From contig BDSL01000003.1 of NCBI GenBank assembly GCA_003116995.1, forward strand, positions 1,674,001-1,738,000: DNA of 64,000 nt. Direction: 5' to 3'. The stretch is from Yamagishiella unicocca (Eukaryota > Chlorophyta > Chlorophyceae > Chlamydomonadales > Volvocaceae). The notes beneath the pieces are model-generated. The model made no database searches, was not told where the DNA came from, and saw nothing but the letters and a program-made list of their open reading frames with translations. A program made the position numbers and the translations under genes. Positions within the stretch are counted from its first letter, which is position 1, and each line of letters opens with the position of its first letter. Below, in pieces: positions 32,451-43,589 of this stretch.

Positions 32451-35400
32451 CCCATACCCCGGGCCGCCAAAGCTAGGTAACCCAGCCGGAGGAAACGAGG
32501 GTCCAACGAGGATGTGAAGGTCCTTCAGCCCGGGTCTCCTCGTTACCCCCTCGGTTGACAACCTGGGTAACGGGGGGCCGGGTTACCTTATGGTGACCCC
32601 CAGCCAGCCTGCGGCCTGCAGGCTGCCCGCACATACTATCATTACCATTATCATTACCATTATTGCCTACCTTGCATCTATCAAGCAGTCAGTCAATGTA
32701 CGCCTCATTAATCTCCGTCGCTGCTGTGCAGCCAATCAACATTATAGTGGCTATGTATGTAGCACACCGCCGCGAGCTAATGAAGGAAGCAAGAATCCAT
32801 CTATTGAAGCCATCTACCTGCATATGTATATGTACGTATGGGTGCTCGAGCTGGGAGCTCCTCTACTGCTACTATTGGCTGGGATGGAGGCTGCTGGGTG
32901 CGTGGCCAGGTATGTAGCAGTAGTGTAGGTAAGCGGTATTTATTTCTCCAGCAGCCCGTTCATTATATATACATACATGCATATGTGTGCGTTGTCGATT
33001 ATTATCATTATTGTTATACATGCATGCTGAGCACGCAGCAGGTACGTATGTATCGAAATTTCCGCCGCACGCATTTATGCATGAATGGAGCGAGACAGGG
33101 CAGGCAGATAGACGCATTATTAATGCTATCTTTCCCGCTGTATGTGTTCAGTTCGTTATTTATGGGGAGCGAGCGAGATATAGACAGGCGCCAGCCAATC
33201 GACGCGAGAGATTTAATTTTGTTGAAAGCTATTTAAAACTATTAAGTAAGACCAAGACAGGCAGATAGGCAGCAGGCCTATTCGTGCGAGCGAACAATTA
33301 AGTAAGTAGGTCTACCTATCTATTGCGCTCTTAAACGGCGGGGCCTTGCTTGGAACAGACTCAAGCTTCAGAATCATTTTGAGTGTGAGAGAGAGAGACG
33401 TTATTTATGTACAGGGTGTACGGTCGGTAAGGCCCCATTATTTATTCTCCTCTGGGCACCACCCGTATTCCACTAGAACCTTTCTTCCAGACGATCCCTA
33501 CGGATAACTGGGATAGTCCTCGCTAGCTGCTGCCTACGTACTAGGACGGAACTCATCCTTACTTTCACCCGAACTTCGTTCGTTCGGCCAAGACATACAT
33601 ACGTAGGGTTCATCAGCAGTCACCACCAAATACGTAAACAAGCGTGCGAATCCAGGTAGGCCTATCTATCAACAAAATTTCGAACTCCACAGATCAGCAG
33701 CTAGCCATACATACATAATAATAATCTTGCCTTTCCAGGGATTGAACCGCGGACGGAGTGCCTCCAGAGTCCGGCAGACCTCGGTACAGTTATTAATAAT
33801 AATTGAGGGACCGCACAATCAAAGACGGTCCAGCGAGCGAGGCAGGAGAGCGTTTGCTTGCCACCACCAAATAAAGGCAGCTTCGGAAAGCCTGTTTTGG
33901 GGGCTACGTACATACGTATCTATCAACGAACGTATGAACGCGGCTTGCGAAACGATGACGCAGCCGGCCGGTGTTGCCGTCGCTTCATTCAGAGCTAGGG
34001 CCCTCTACACAAGGCGCCCACAGGACACCACCATCATTTATACATTATGAAATGGCTCGTCATAGCCTGTACTCGAAAACTACGTATGCCGCCATGACCG
34101 ATTGGAACCTTGGAGGACGGCGGAGTATGGCGCATACATAGTCAAACGGTCTTCCCTCCCCTCCCGGCCCCTGCGCCTTCTTCCATGGGTCTTGCTTGTT
34201 TGGGCCCGGCGGGTGGGCCTATCTATTTTATCTTCCGGGTGGGCCCGGCTGCCCACGCAGCAACACCACGTTGAATGGCGTCCTTTGCTTGCGTATAACA
34301 CGGCATTATTATTAGTACAGCACGTTACCACTACACGCCCACGCGCGCACACAGCTGTAGCACCTCGAAAGCACGCCACCCGGCCCTACTGCCACGTACG
34401 TACAAACGCATCCCTGCGTGCTGCCTGCCTACCTGGCCGAGCGTACGTGACCTCGCTCGCTCCAGTGTGGCCGTGCTTCCATGCGTTTTCTCGTGGTTAG
34501 CTTGTTACAGTTGCAAAGCATGAAGGAATATATTGCCAGGTTAAAACGTAGGCTGAAGGGAGGGGTTGTCAGCTTAGCGCCAAAAGAAACCATTCGTGTT
34601 CGTGCACGAACAACCATTCGTTCCATACGCGGCGGGTCATCCGCGATGGCGGCAATTCGGCCGAACGGCTTCCGATTCACTACAAATGATGATGTGATTT
34701 TACAAACTAGAGTGGATAGCCCGTTCGAGAGCTAAATAATAAGCGAGATGTTACAGTGCCGTCCCCAAGTGAACGCAGGGCGGGAGGGCCCATGCCGGGG
34801 CCGGGGCCCCGTGAAGTTATAAGGGGTCGGTGAGTGCGCGCGCGCGATAAAATCTAAGAGCGCGGTATGAGGCTTGCGTGACGCTGAAGCTGCGATTGTG
34901 CAGAGGTACGGTGGTACATTTGCGGTGCGTCCATTGCGGGTCCGTCCTTTCCGTGAAGCATGCAGGTGATCGTGTCTGTTATTTTATGTTTAGTATGCGT
35001 GGATGGAAGAGCGTGTGGAGGATGGGATCACGTGCTGTCCCCTCTGTTTGCATACGTCAGGCTCGAACTTGTCAGTATTTGGTCCTGGGGCCTCTAGCGC
35101 TGGCTTGTCTTTTCCAGTGGTGGGCCTTGGCGTGCCCAGGGGTGCTTGGGTTGTCTTTCTTGTCAGGGTCCACTGTGTTATGCGAGGTGAGGTGTCAAGC
35201 GTTTCGGGACGGTTTACTTTCGGGGCGTCTCCTGGCTGCTAGCGCTGTCTTCTCGTATGGTGCGGTCACTTCTGGGTCTTCCCCCTTGGGTTTGGCCCGG
35301 CTTGCCTCTACTCTGTTGAGTCCAGGACATGGCCCCCCTTCTTGTCCTGGGTAAACCGGGCTTGAGGTCAAGCAAACATTACATTTGTTGCGTTGTGAGG

Positions 35401-36804
35401 TATGTAAGGTCCCCAGCAGCCTGTATCGTGAGGCAGCGTACCAGCGTAGCGCATTCACGCACGCGGTTTTCTCAGCTGGCGCTCTCTTATTATTATTATT
35501 ACAGTACGCCGGCACTAGGCCTGGCGTGTGTTAAGGGGGCGGGGCGGTGAGGGCATCAGTACACCCTATACGCTCGCGCCACCAGTACCGCCAGCTGGCG
35601 CTCTCTTTGTACTTAGGAGCGGCAGGAGAGAAGCGACTATAGCTTCTACGTAAGTTAGGTTATGTACGGCAGCCGTACGGCTTGCCATACTGACCCGATC
35701 ACCGGGTCAGACTGTCTTTGTATTTATTCCTTACCTGCTCAATAGTTCGGCATTCTGCCTTCACTATTGGAGCTCTTTATTGCTCTCTACTCTTCCCCCC
35801 GCCCGCCCTAGTGTTCCCGCGTCGACAGCCCCCCATACACAGGTCGGTTTCGCTCGAAAAACGACAGCACACCAGGACAGTGGACGGAGCAGGCGCCCTT
35901 ATAGCACAAATATGTCAGCGTTGTCAGCGCGGCCTAAATATGGCCAGTCTGTCTATGTTAATCGTTTTCCCGGCCGGCCGGTGACCCTGACGAACCCCAG
36001 TCAAGGAGGTGTGTTGTGCCGCTGGCACGTTTTTCGGGTTTGCCCTTTGGGGGCGTTGTCAAGGCGCTTAGGGCGCAGCGTGTTAGGTGTTTTCGTTCCG
36101 CGTGTTGTTTTTCCGCCGTGCCAGTGTGGCCGCGCTGGACTGCGCTTTCGAGCGCTTGGTTTCCTGCGCCTACGGGGCGCCTCTCCGTGCTTTAGCACGG
36201 ACCGCGCCAGAGGGCGCTGGTCCGCCTTTTGTGTGCTGTCGAGAGCATCTCCAGCTCCTGCAGTAGTGTAAGGCCCATCGCAGTCACCGTTTTCTGCCGA
36301 CTCCAGCACGCCGCTCCCCAATCACTGACACTCCTTTCCTTGGTGCTAGGCTAGCTAGGCAAGCCGATAAGACGGCTATAGTACATAATACCTATTATAA
36401 CGCCGCACCCCCGTCTGCTATCATACTTGTATTGCCAACCCAATTACGATTTGGTACCATGAACATGCTGCTATTCCTCTTGCGTTGTAGGGCACTGTGA
36501 GTTGCGCTCGTCCATCCGGCCCACCTGCTCTAAAAAACGCCTGTTAGGGGTATCCATTGTTTTGCTTCTGCCAGGCAGCAATCCCGTCCGTTCGCGGCGG
36601 CTGCTGTTTCCCGGTCATTTTGCGATCTTTTTGCGCGCAGCTTCCCAGCCCCCGCTGTAAATTGTGTGTACTGGGGACTTTTATTGTGCTCGCGGCCAAG
36701 CGGAAATGCGGCCCGTCTCAGCTGTTTCTCCGGCCTCTACTTTTCGGCATCGGCGGTAGAATGTACGGGCTAGGTGCGCGTATTATTACACGGTCCCGGC
36801 CCCT

Positions 36805-37190
36805 CTACGGGCCGCCCGGGTGCCGAGGGGTTGCCCGACGGCTGACCCGGGCGCGTTTTTTGTGGGTGATTTTGGGTTGTGGGGCCTGGGGCCCACGCTC
36901 ATGCCGGGTCGCGCTCCTACTCGCGTCTCGCTGCCGGCTTGGTGCAAGTGATTCGTGTTTTCTGGACGCGCTCGTGTTCCTCTCCGTGCTTTGAGTTGTG
37001 CGTGCGTGCTGCCTTCTCCGTATCTTCATATTTGGTTGTCTTTGGCTTTTGCCCCTTCCTGGCCGGTGAGGGCGGGCTCTTTTGCCCAGCAGTGGTCTGT
37101 GTCGTGGTCTGGCCCAGCCATCAGGCCCGCGCCCGCCTGCTGGTTGCGCTTCCGCGCTTGCAGCCGTTCCGGCTCCCATGTAATAATCGC
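36805..37190. repeat. Duplicated block, copy 1
   Basis: About 385 bp that recurs as a direct repeat at 37448-37835. Both start GGGCCGCCCGGGTGCCGAGG and share long identical stretches such as GCTCCTACTCGCGTCTCGCT and CGCTTCCGCGCTTGCAGCCG, with small indels between. They may be remnants of LTRs or a segmental duplication; no coding assigned. Confidence 0.75.
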
Positions 37191-37447
37191 ATTCTTCACA
37201 CACGATCTCGGCTGTTTTCAGCAGGGAATGGCATGACGAGCATCCTCCACGCGGTTTCCCAACGCTCGCTTGTATTTTTGCCTTTCAGGGGTCTCCGTAC
37301 GTCCTGCATTCGGTCATTTGGCTCTGCGTTCCATCTATCTGTGCCGCTCGTCCGACCCGTGTACACACGCTAAATTCGGCATCGGCGGTAGTTTCATACG
37401 AGCTCGTCTGGGGAAGATCCCGCTACAACGGCCTGCTCCGGCAATCA

Positions 37448-37835
37448 ATGGGCCGCCCGGGTGCCGAGGGGTTGCCCGAGCGACGGTTTACCCGCCGGGC
37501 GTGGTTTTGTGGGCGATTTTGGGTTGTGGGGCCTGGGGCCCCCGTTCAGCCGGGTCGCGCTCCTACTCGCGTCTCGCTGCCGGCTTGGTGCAGGTGGCTG
37601 GTTCGTGCGTGTTTTCAGGCCACGCTTGTGTTCCTCCCCGTGCTTTGAGTTGCGCGTGCTGCCTTCTCCGTGCGTGTCTTCGTGTGTGGCTGTCTTTGGC
37701 TTGTGCCCCTTCCCGGCCGGTGAGGGCGGCGGGCTCTTTTGCCCAGTGATCTGTGTCGTGGTCTGGCCCAGCCATCGGGCCCGCCTTCGTTGTTGCGCTT
37801 CCGCGCTTGCAGCCGTTCCGGCTCCCTTGTACTAC
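37448..37835. repeat. Duplicated block, copy 2
   Basis: Direct repeat of 36805-37190, start-to-start distance 643 bp. Its right edge carries a further tandem duplication of about 36 bp (CCGTTCCGGCTCCCTTGTA repeated at about 37817 and 37852). Confidence 0.75.
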
Positions 37836-38934
37836 TCGCATTCTGCTCCGTTCCGGCTCCCTTGTAATACTCGCATTCTGCTTAATAAATGCAACGCCAT
37901 GAGGCATGATGAGCTAGCTAGATAGGATCTCGATCGGGCCGGGCGCGCGGCTAATAACATGCATTTTGTTGTACGTGCGTGTTAGTTCTATCGCTATATA
38001 TCTGTGCCCACGCACGTAAACCCTGCTACTTACATCTTATCGCTCGTGTTGGGGGCCTCGCTCCACGGGCATGCATGCCTCCGTGCACACACGGTACGTA
38101 CTTGGTAGGGAGCATGCACGAGTGCCGATCAGCCCGCCGACAGCTGTTCCTGGTTATTGCGCCATATCAAAATGTTCATTATACATCTATGCAAACCGTT
38201 CATCACCTACCTACCTCGATGCTCTGATTGCGTGTGCACGTCTGTATCGCCTATTCACTGCATGCTGCTGGCTGGGTTAAAATAGTCCTCTAGCTAGCTA
38301 CAATCCTATGCTTTAAAAAGAGACAAACGTTAGTTCCATATGAAGTAATAACGAACGTGATGGCGCATGCGTGCTGCTGCTGCTGATGAGCCGTTTTGTA
38401 GGTGTGCCCGTGCGTGCTTCCTTCCGCGCGCGCGCATGAAATAGGCCTGTTTCTGTAGGGCTTAGGATTGGTTTCGGCAATCCTACGCGTTTCCATAAGG
38501 GCCGTCGTACAGGCGTAGGAACCGCCAAAATTGCTACGCGCGCTACGCCGCCAAAGGGCTCGTAGCAAACTTAGGAGTCCGTAGGAAGCAAAAGTCGTTA
38601 AATTTGGAGCTAGTGGAGCAACCACAAACAAGCATTGCAAAAATCAAGATAGTGCAGATTAGTAGACGGCGAAAAGCTTTTTACAGGACATTTCTGCGCA
38701 GCGGTTGGCACCCGCATAGGATCTATTTTGCCTAAAAGAAGGTACACACACTCGCTCGATATATTTTAGCCACATTCTTCCGTTTGACTGGTAACATTGA
38801 TCAGCGCCATCAACTGAGGGCGCTGATCCATGTTACCAGCCGGCGCTCCGACGCTTCCTCAACAGTCCCAACAGCAGGAATATTACGCTCACTGAAGCGC
38901 AGTTCCTTCAGCTGCTTAGGGAAGCTCAGCAGTC

Positions 38935-39052
38935 CGGGGCTCAGCAGGCCACTGCTCAGCAGGCCGCTGCTCAGCAGGCCACTGCTCAGCAGGCCGCTGC
39001 TCAGCAGGTCGCTGCTCAGCAGGCCGGGGCACAGCAGGCCTGCTACCGGCGC
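38935..39052. repeat. 15-bp tandem repeat (AQQAA/T codons)
   Basis: About seven units of GCTCAGCAGGCC(A/G)CT, some with single changes. In-frame length variation would add or remove five residues, and slippage here is the likely place of the frameshift in the surrounding ORF. Confidence 0.85.
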
Positions 39053-39304
39053 CCCAACCAGCTGCAACCCAGCCACCACCTGCCCCTCAGCCAGCTGCGC
39101 CGGTAGCTAAGCTGGGCAGGAAGCGCAGACCCCAGACAGCTGCTACGGCTGCTGCTGCTACTTCTGTCCAAAAGAAGGGCAAGTGTCAGATTGCCTCCGG
39201 CAACGGTGACGGCGAGGGTGAGGGGGACACGTCAGGTCAGGCACGTTGGACAGACGAAAAGCGCATACAGCTGCAAGATGCAACCTGGGCATATCACGAT
39301 CCCA

Positions 39305-39404
39305 CAGTCACATCAGCCGGCCCCTCACACAGAAGGGAACCGGAAACTATCCAAAAGGGTGCCGAGGCCCCACTGCGGCCCAACCCTTCCGGGGAAGCCC
39401 CAGC
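39305..39404. repeat. Dispersed repeat, copy A
   Basis: Shares CATCAGCCGGCCCCTCACAC-type sequence and GGTGCCGAGGCCCCACTGC(G/A)GCCCAACCCTTCCGGGGAAGC with 63530-63632, with a small indel in the middle. It lies at the 3' end of the decayed ORF. Confidence 0.85.
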
Positions 39405-39892
39405 GCAGAAAACGTAGAAAGGCCCATAAGTCCAACACCCCACGGCGGATGGCACGATCCTGGAGATCGATCCCCAGAACGACAGGAGGGCCACCAGCCC
39501 CCCCCCTCGTCGTTCAAGGCCGCAGCCATAATAAACCGGCTCCCAACTTCCATGGCGATAATTACGGCCATGACCACCACATCCCAGACGCATGGCTGCA
39601 TGGCCGGGGGGCCCTGTACCGACCGGACCTGCGCCCGTGTCACCTACCCCTGCACCAAGCCTACAGCGCAAATCCCCCTTGGCGTGCTGGCTGCTGCCGT
39701 CTTCGCCTCTGGGCTGTTGGCTGGTGTCGAGGTGGTTTGCCTCTGTTACGGTACAGTTGGGTTTCTGTCCCCTCCAGTGTCAGGCGATGTGCCCGCTTGT
39801 TCTGTGTTCCTGGCCAGCAGAGGTGCTTTCAAGGGCTCCAGGGTACCTACTTCACTGTACTTATTCGGTATAGGTAAACAGACTCCAGGTTA

Positions 39893-40084
39893 CTAGAAGC
39901 TTTTGGTGCGAAACGCTTCTTCCTCGATCCTTCCTGTTAACTTGTACCTAAATGTACATAGGCTGTTCATGACGATCTGTAAGCACGTGTGTCTGTAATG
40001 CCATAAGGCAATTAAAAGAGCACGAGCTTCTTCCTCGGTAAGGTCCACAATGAACCACCGCTTTTTCGCGCGAAAAGGTTGCAA
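39893..40084 (-). CDS. Short ORF or exon of unknown function next to the palindrome
   Basis: 63 codons: starts MQPFRAKKRWFIVDLTEEEA, contains ALLIALWHYRHTCLQIVMNS and ends RIEEEAFRTKSF. Balanced composition with alternating charged and hydrophobic residues, unlike the neighbouring shadow frames, so it may be a real exon or a transposon gene relic. It ends about 145 bp before the palindromic element. No family recognised and no splice partner found. Confidence 0.25.
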   Translation of the reverse strand: MQPFRAKKRWFIVDLTEEEARALLIALWHYRHTCLQIVMNSLCTFRYKLTGRIEEEAFRTKSF

Positions 40085-40357
40085 CGGTGCGGCAAGCTCT
40101 TCTATATTGTGATTAAAAATAACGGAATAACAAAGATAACGTCTGGTTTCTGTGCTTGCCTGTACGGGTATGGAAACGGCCCGCTTAGGAACTTCCTACG
40201 CTACGCCCTGTACGCAGTAAGCAACTCGACCGGCTACCCGGTAATGACCGTGTTCCCGTGTTCCCAAGAATGACCGGCTAGCCGGTCATGGCCGTGTTCC
40301 CGTGTTCCCGCATTACAATACAGCCAAATGTCACTCCAAGCTTATGGCACCCCTTAG

Positions 40358-41480
40358 TATGACTTATAAGGACTATTTGATATGTCTGGGCCACTCGCAA
40401 CCGTGGGAACACGGCCTAAATGCTGGGAACACGGTTATGACACACACCGTGTTCCCACCAATATCACCCGTGTTCCCACCGATTCCCCCGCTCATATCAC
40501 CCGCATGGACGCCCGGTACCCTCTATATGACTTATAAGGACTATTTAGTATGTCTGGGCCACTCGCAAGGGCGGGAACACGGCCTAAATGCTGGGAACAC
40601 GGTTATGACACACACCGTGTTCCCACCAATATCACCCGTGTTCCCACTCTCATATCACCCGCATGGACGCCCGGTACCCTCTATATGACTTATAAGGACT
40701 ATTTAGTATGTCTGGGCCACTCGCAAGGGCGGGAACACGGCCTAAATGCTGGGAACACGGCCATGACATGCACCGTGTTCCCACCAATATCACCCGTGTT
40801 CCCACTGATTCCCCCGCTCATATCACCCGCATGGACGCCCGGTACCCTCTATATGACTTATAATGACTATTTAGTATGTCTGGGCCACTCGCAAGGGCGG
40901 GAACACGGCCTAAAATGCTGGGAACACGGCCATGACATGCACCGTGTTCCCACCAATAACACCCGTGTTCCCACCGATTCCCCCGGTCATATCACCCATA
41001 TCGGTCTCCGATACCCTCTATATGACTTATAATGACTATTTGATATGTCCGGACCACTCGCAAGGGTGGAAACACGGCCTAAAAGGCAGGGAACACGGTC
41101 GTGACATGCACCGTGTTCCCACCTATTTCCTCGCTCATATGACCCGCACGGATGCCTGATACCCTTCATATGACTTCTATGTAAGTTTCGATGTGTCCAG
41201 ACAACTCGTAAGGGTCGGAACACGGCTGTAGAGGCTGGGAACACGGCCATCACACACAACCGTGTTCCCACCTGTTATCCTGCAGATATCACCCGCAACG
41301 ATGTCTGATACCTGTCATATACCTTACACTAATGATTGCATGGTGCCCGTGCAACTGGTAAGGTGGGAACATGGTCAAAAAGGCTGGGAACATGGCAATA
41401 ACACGCACCGTGTTCCCACCTGTTTCCCCGCTCGTATCAACTTCAGTGACACCTATGACATTTCCGAAAAGTTTTCAAGG
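40358..41480. repeat. Subterminal repeat array, left arm
   Basis: About seven units of roughly 165 bp, each with TATGACTTATAA(G/T)GACTATTT, GGGCCACTCGCAAGGG, then GGGAACACGG and CCGTGTTCCC motifs in both orientations. The outer four are nearly identical and the inner three diverged. ORFs across it are repeat translations, not genes. Such arrays are often transposase binding regions (inference). Confidence 0.85.
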
Positions 41481-41843
41481 TGCCCCGACCAGTCGAAGGG
41501 TGAGTTCCCTTTGAATGTTTGTTTTTCATAACTTCGAATTTGCTACGGCCTGTACGGCAGAGGTCCATGACGGCCTTGCTGGAGTCCAGGCCATTACAAG
41601 TGAATATAACAATCATACTACTGTGGTTAATGATTGATGACTGGGTATGCAGCGTCTTCCACAGCTTCACATCAAAAATGAGCGATACATTTTCATACTG
41701 TATGTTGTTCATATCAAAACAGGACGTAGACAATTAGAAAACAACTGTTTGACTCTATCTTTTCAGCTGCCGTTGGTAGTGTCGCTTCAGTTTTTACCCC
41801 CGGTCATGGTCAAACGTAGGGCGGTAGGGATTGCAGTCCTAAA

Positions 41844-43576
41844 ATGCTAGGCCTCAATGAACCTGGGACACAAGGTACCCAGCTCCTAAGGCCGCAACGA
41901 AGGGCTGCTCAGCAAGCGAGAGGCGGCGCGTACGGGAATGGTGAGCTTGGCAGTAACTTTAGCGTCCCCGGGACAGAGTTACATCCACAATTACGTGTCT
42001 TTGAAGGTACGGACGATGAGCAAGTGGATCAGGCCGCTGCTTCGTCGTCTGAAGAGTATGAAGGCAGCAGCAGCGACACTGGCGAGGATGGTAAGACATT
42101 TTCTCTTGGCGAGCAAGGAAGCTCGCTACCTTTTTATAACCTATTCTATAATGCTGTAGAGGCGCGCAAGCAGCCCAAGGCGCGACAAAGGCGCAACTAT
42201 AAAGTCGGGCAATCTGGGCCATGCGTGCAAGGTGAGCTTGGCGTGGCAATGAATGTGTTTGATCCCATGGTGTGGACCAGAATCCCATTCTTGCGGTGTG
42301 TTTTCCGTTTGCAGGAAACCCACGGAATCAGCCAAAGGGGGAGCGCCCCAAAAGGTCGCGGAAACGCAACGCGGATCGAGAGCCTGTCGGTGAGTACTTT
42401 GGTGGATTTACTAGAATGCGCTTATTGGCTCGTCGACGAAACATTACTCTGTGGCCGAACTTAACCATACCCTCCTCGTCGGCCCAGAGCACAAACCCCT
42501 CAGCCGGGACGCCCATGGACAATTCGAGGGCAGCCAGCAAGAGGCGCGCAGGACCAGGAGACGGATCGTTCGCCTGCAGGAGGGCATCGCGGGTTTCGTA
42601 GAGCAGGCTGTACGTCAGCACGGAGATCAAGTGTCTGTTGTGAACCTCTTTGTATTGCCTGGGGAGAAGGCACGGCTGGAGTCTTATGAACCGGTGTTTT
42701 TCCCACCGGAAGCCAAAGACGCATTCCAAAACACCATGGTTATACATAACGGTGTAGAAAAGCGCCTAATCGACGCCAACATTGCAACGATGCAGCAGGT
42801 CCTTGTTGCAGGGTACCAGGATCCCGGTATCGGTTCTTCAGGTGCGGTTGCAGCCCTGCTGCTATCTGTTGCTGCCGAACACCTGAATATTATTGTGAAC
42901 CTGCTCTTCACTTTGTCTAATCAACGTCGTGTCTATTTGCAACTCCTCCCTCCAGCTCCCTTGCGCCTCGACTGTTCACGATGCATTAAAAATACATGTT
43001 CTTACCTTGCCCCGCCCCCTAATGTCTGAAATGCAGCCTCTGCCCTAAAGCTAGTGCCCTCCGAAATTGATGAAGTGATGGCGAGGCTGAAGGCATGGAA
43101 CACGCACATGCTGCGTAACCTGGTCAGCATATTGCGGAACATTGCTCACACGGCATTTGGGACCGGTCCACCGCCAAGCTTTTGGGACACTAAACGCTTC
43201 GGCCAATTCGGGACAAGCTTGACACGGCAGCCTGCACTCTGGGTGAGCTAATGCGTACACGGTATCTTCGGGCGGTGTCACCCCGGCTGAATACTCTACT
43301 GAACTCTCACTGTTTCCCTGCAGGGCAGCGAAGTCCTCCTGGAAATGAGTCGCCTGCTCCTGGAGAACGGCCTTGCGGGCAAAATCCTCCCCAATGCAAG
43401 CGCTGAGGGCCCCGGCACTAGCAACATCGGAACTCTGCAGCCAGCCCTAATGTTCAGGGCTTCCCTTTCTGAAGGACTTGCCACAGTGCGCCACCTGTCC
43501 TGCTGGCGTGGGAAGAAGGCTATGGAGCTGACGTGGCTACATAATTACCTGAGCGAGGAAAAGAAGGTGGGGAGCA
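41844..43576 (+). CDS. Spliced transposon-type gene, left-arm copy, truncated at the palindrome centre
   Basis: Phase-consistent exons: 41844-42090 (ATG 41844; MLGLNEPGTQGTQLLRPQRR, then an acidic Ser/Glu-rich stretch), 42160-42231 (EARKQPKARQRRNYK; TAG acceptor), 42315-42389 (GNPRNQPKGERPKRSRKR), 42488-about 42930 (EHKPLSRDAHGQFEG, RTRRRIVRLQEGIAGFVEQA, VSVVNLFVLPGEKARLES, DANIATMQQVLVAGYQD), 43037-43242 (PSEIDEVMARLKAWNTHMLR, FWDTKRFGQFGTSLTRQ) and 43324-43576 (GSEVLLEMSRLLLENGLAG, RGKKAMELTWLHNYLSEEKK). The frame then runs into the mirror copy and is lost. Basic and acidic N-terminal segments followed by a helical domain suggest a DNA-binding transposon protein, but no catalytic motif is included and the family is not recognised. 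The exon end near 42930 is approximate. Confidence 0.55.
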
Positions 43577-43589
43577 GTCGCCATAAGAA

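Larger units (their letters stand above)
32451..38780. other. Gene-poor, repeat-rich region
   Basis: Full of TACGTACATACGTA-like, ATTATT and GCGC simple sequence. Open frames on either strand (for example 34878-35354 plus, 36805-37203 minus) have skewed Cys/Leu/Val or Lys/Arg composition, and no splice or motif support was found. Contains the 36.8/37.4 kb duplicated block. No gene called. Confidence 0.5.
38818..39416 (+). pseudogene. Decayed transposon-type ORF: helical N-terminus, AQQAA repeat, basic SANT-like segment
   Basis: One frame reads DPCYQPALRRFLNSPNSRN, then ITLTEAQFLQLLREAQQ, then about seven AQQA(A/T) repeats, and stops at about 39105. After the repeat a second frame continues naturally: PAPQPAATQPPPAPQPAAP, then KLGRKRRPQTAA, KKGKCQIASG, an acidic GEGEGD stretch and RWTDEKRIQLQDATW, stopping at TAG near 39416. 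The two frames together look like one protein broken by a frameshift in or after the repeat. RWTDEKR..L..A.W resembles the first helix of SANT/Myb-type DNA-binding domains common in transposase-associated proteins. The 3' part (39305-39404) recurs at 63.5 kb, supporting a mobile origin. No ATG start is evident. Confidence 0.5.

Noticed and set aside
33725..33790. tRNA-like 3' half (GGTTCAATCC on the minus strand)
   Set aside because: It resembles a B box, but the T-stem does not pair fully and no matching acceptor stem, D-arm or anticodon arm was found. A SINE relic remains possible.
34481..34735. 84-codon plus-strand ORF containing MKEYIARLKRRLKGG
   Set aside because: Mildly protein-like but isolated, in simple-sequence DNA, with no motif or splice partner.
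34878..35354. 158-codon plus-strand ORF rich in Cys, Leu, Val
   Set aside because: Biased composition typical of T/G-rich non-coding repeat DNA; no motif.
39191..39896. Two overlapping plus-strand ORFs of 228 and 216 codons
   Set aside because: They overlap the more natural decayed transposon frame. A hydrophobic stretch in one (IPLGVLAAAVFASGLLAGVE) is suggestive, but there is no supporting context.
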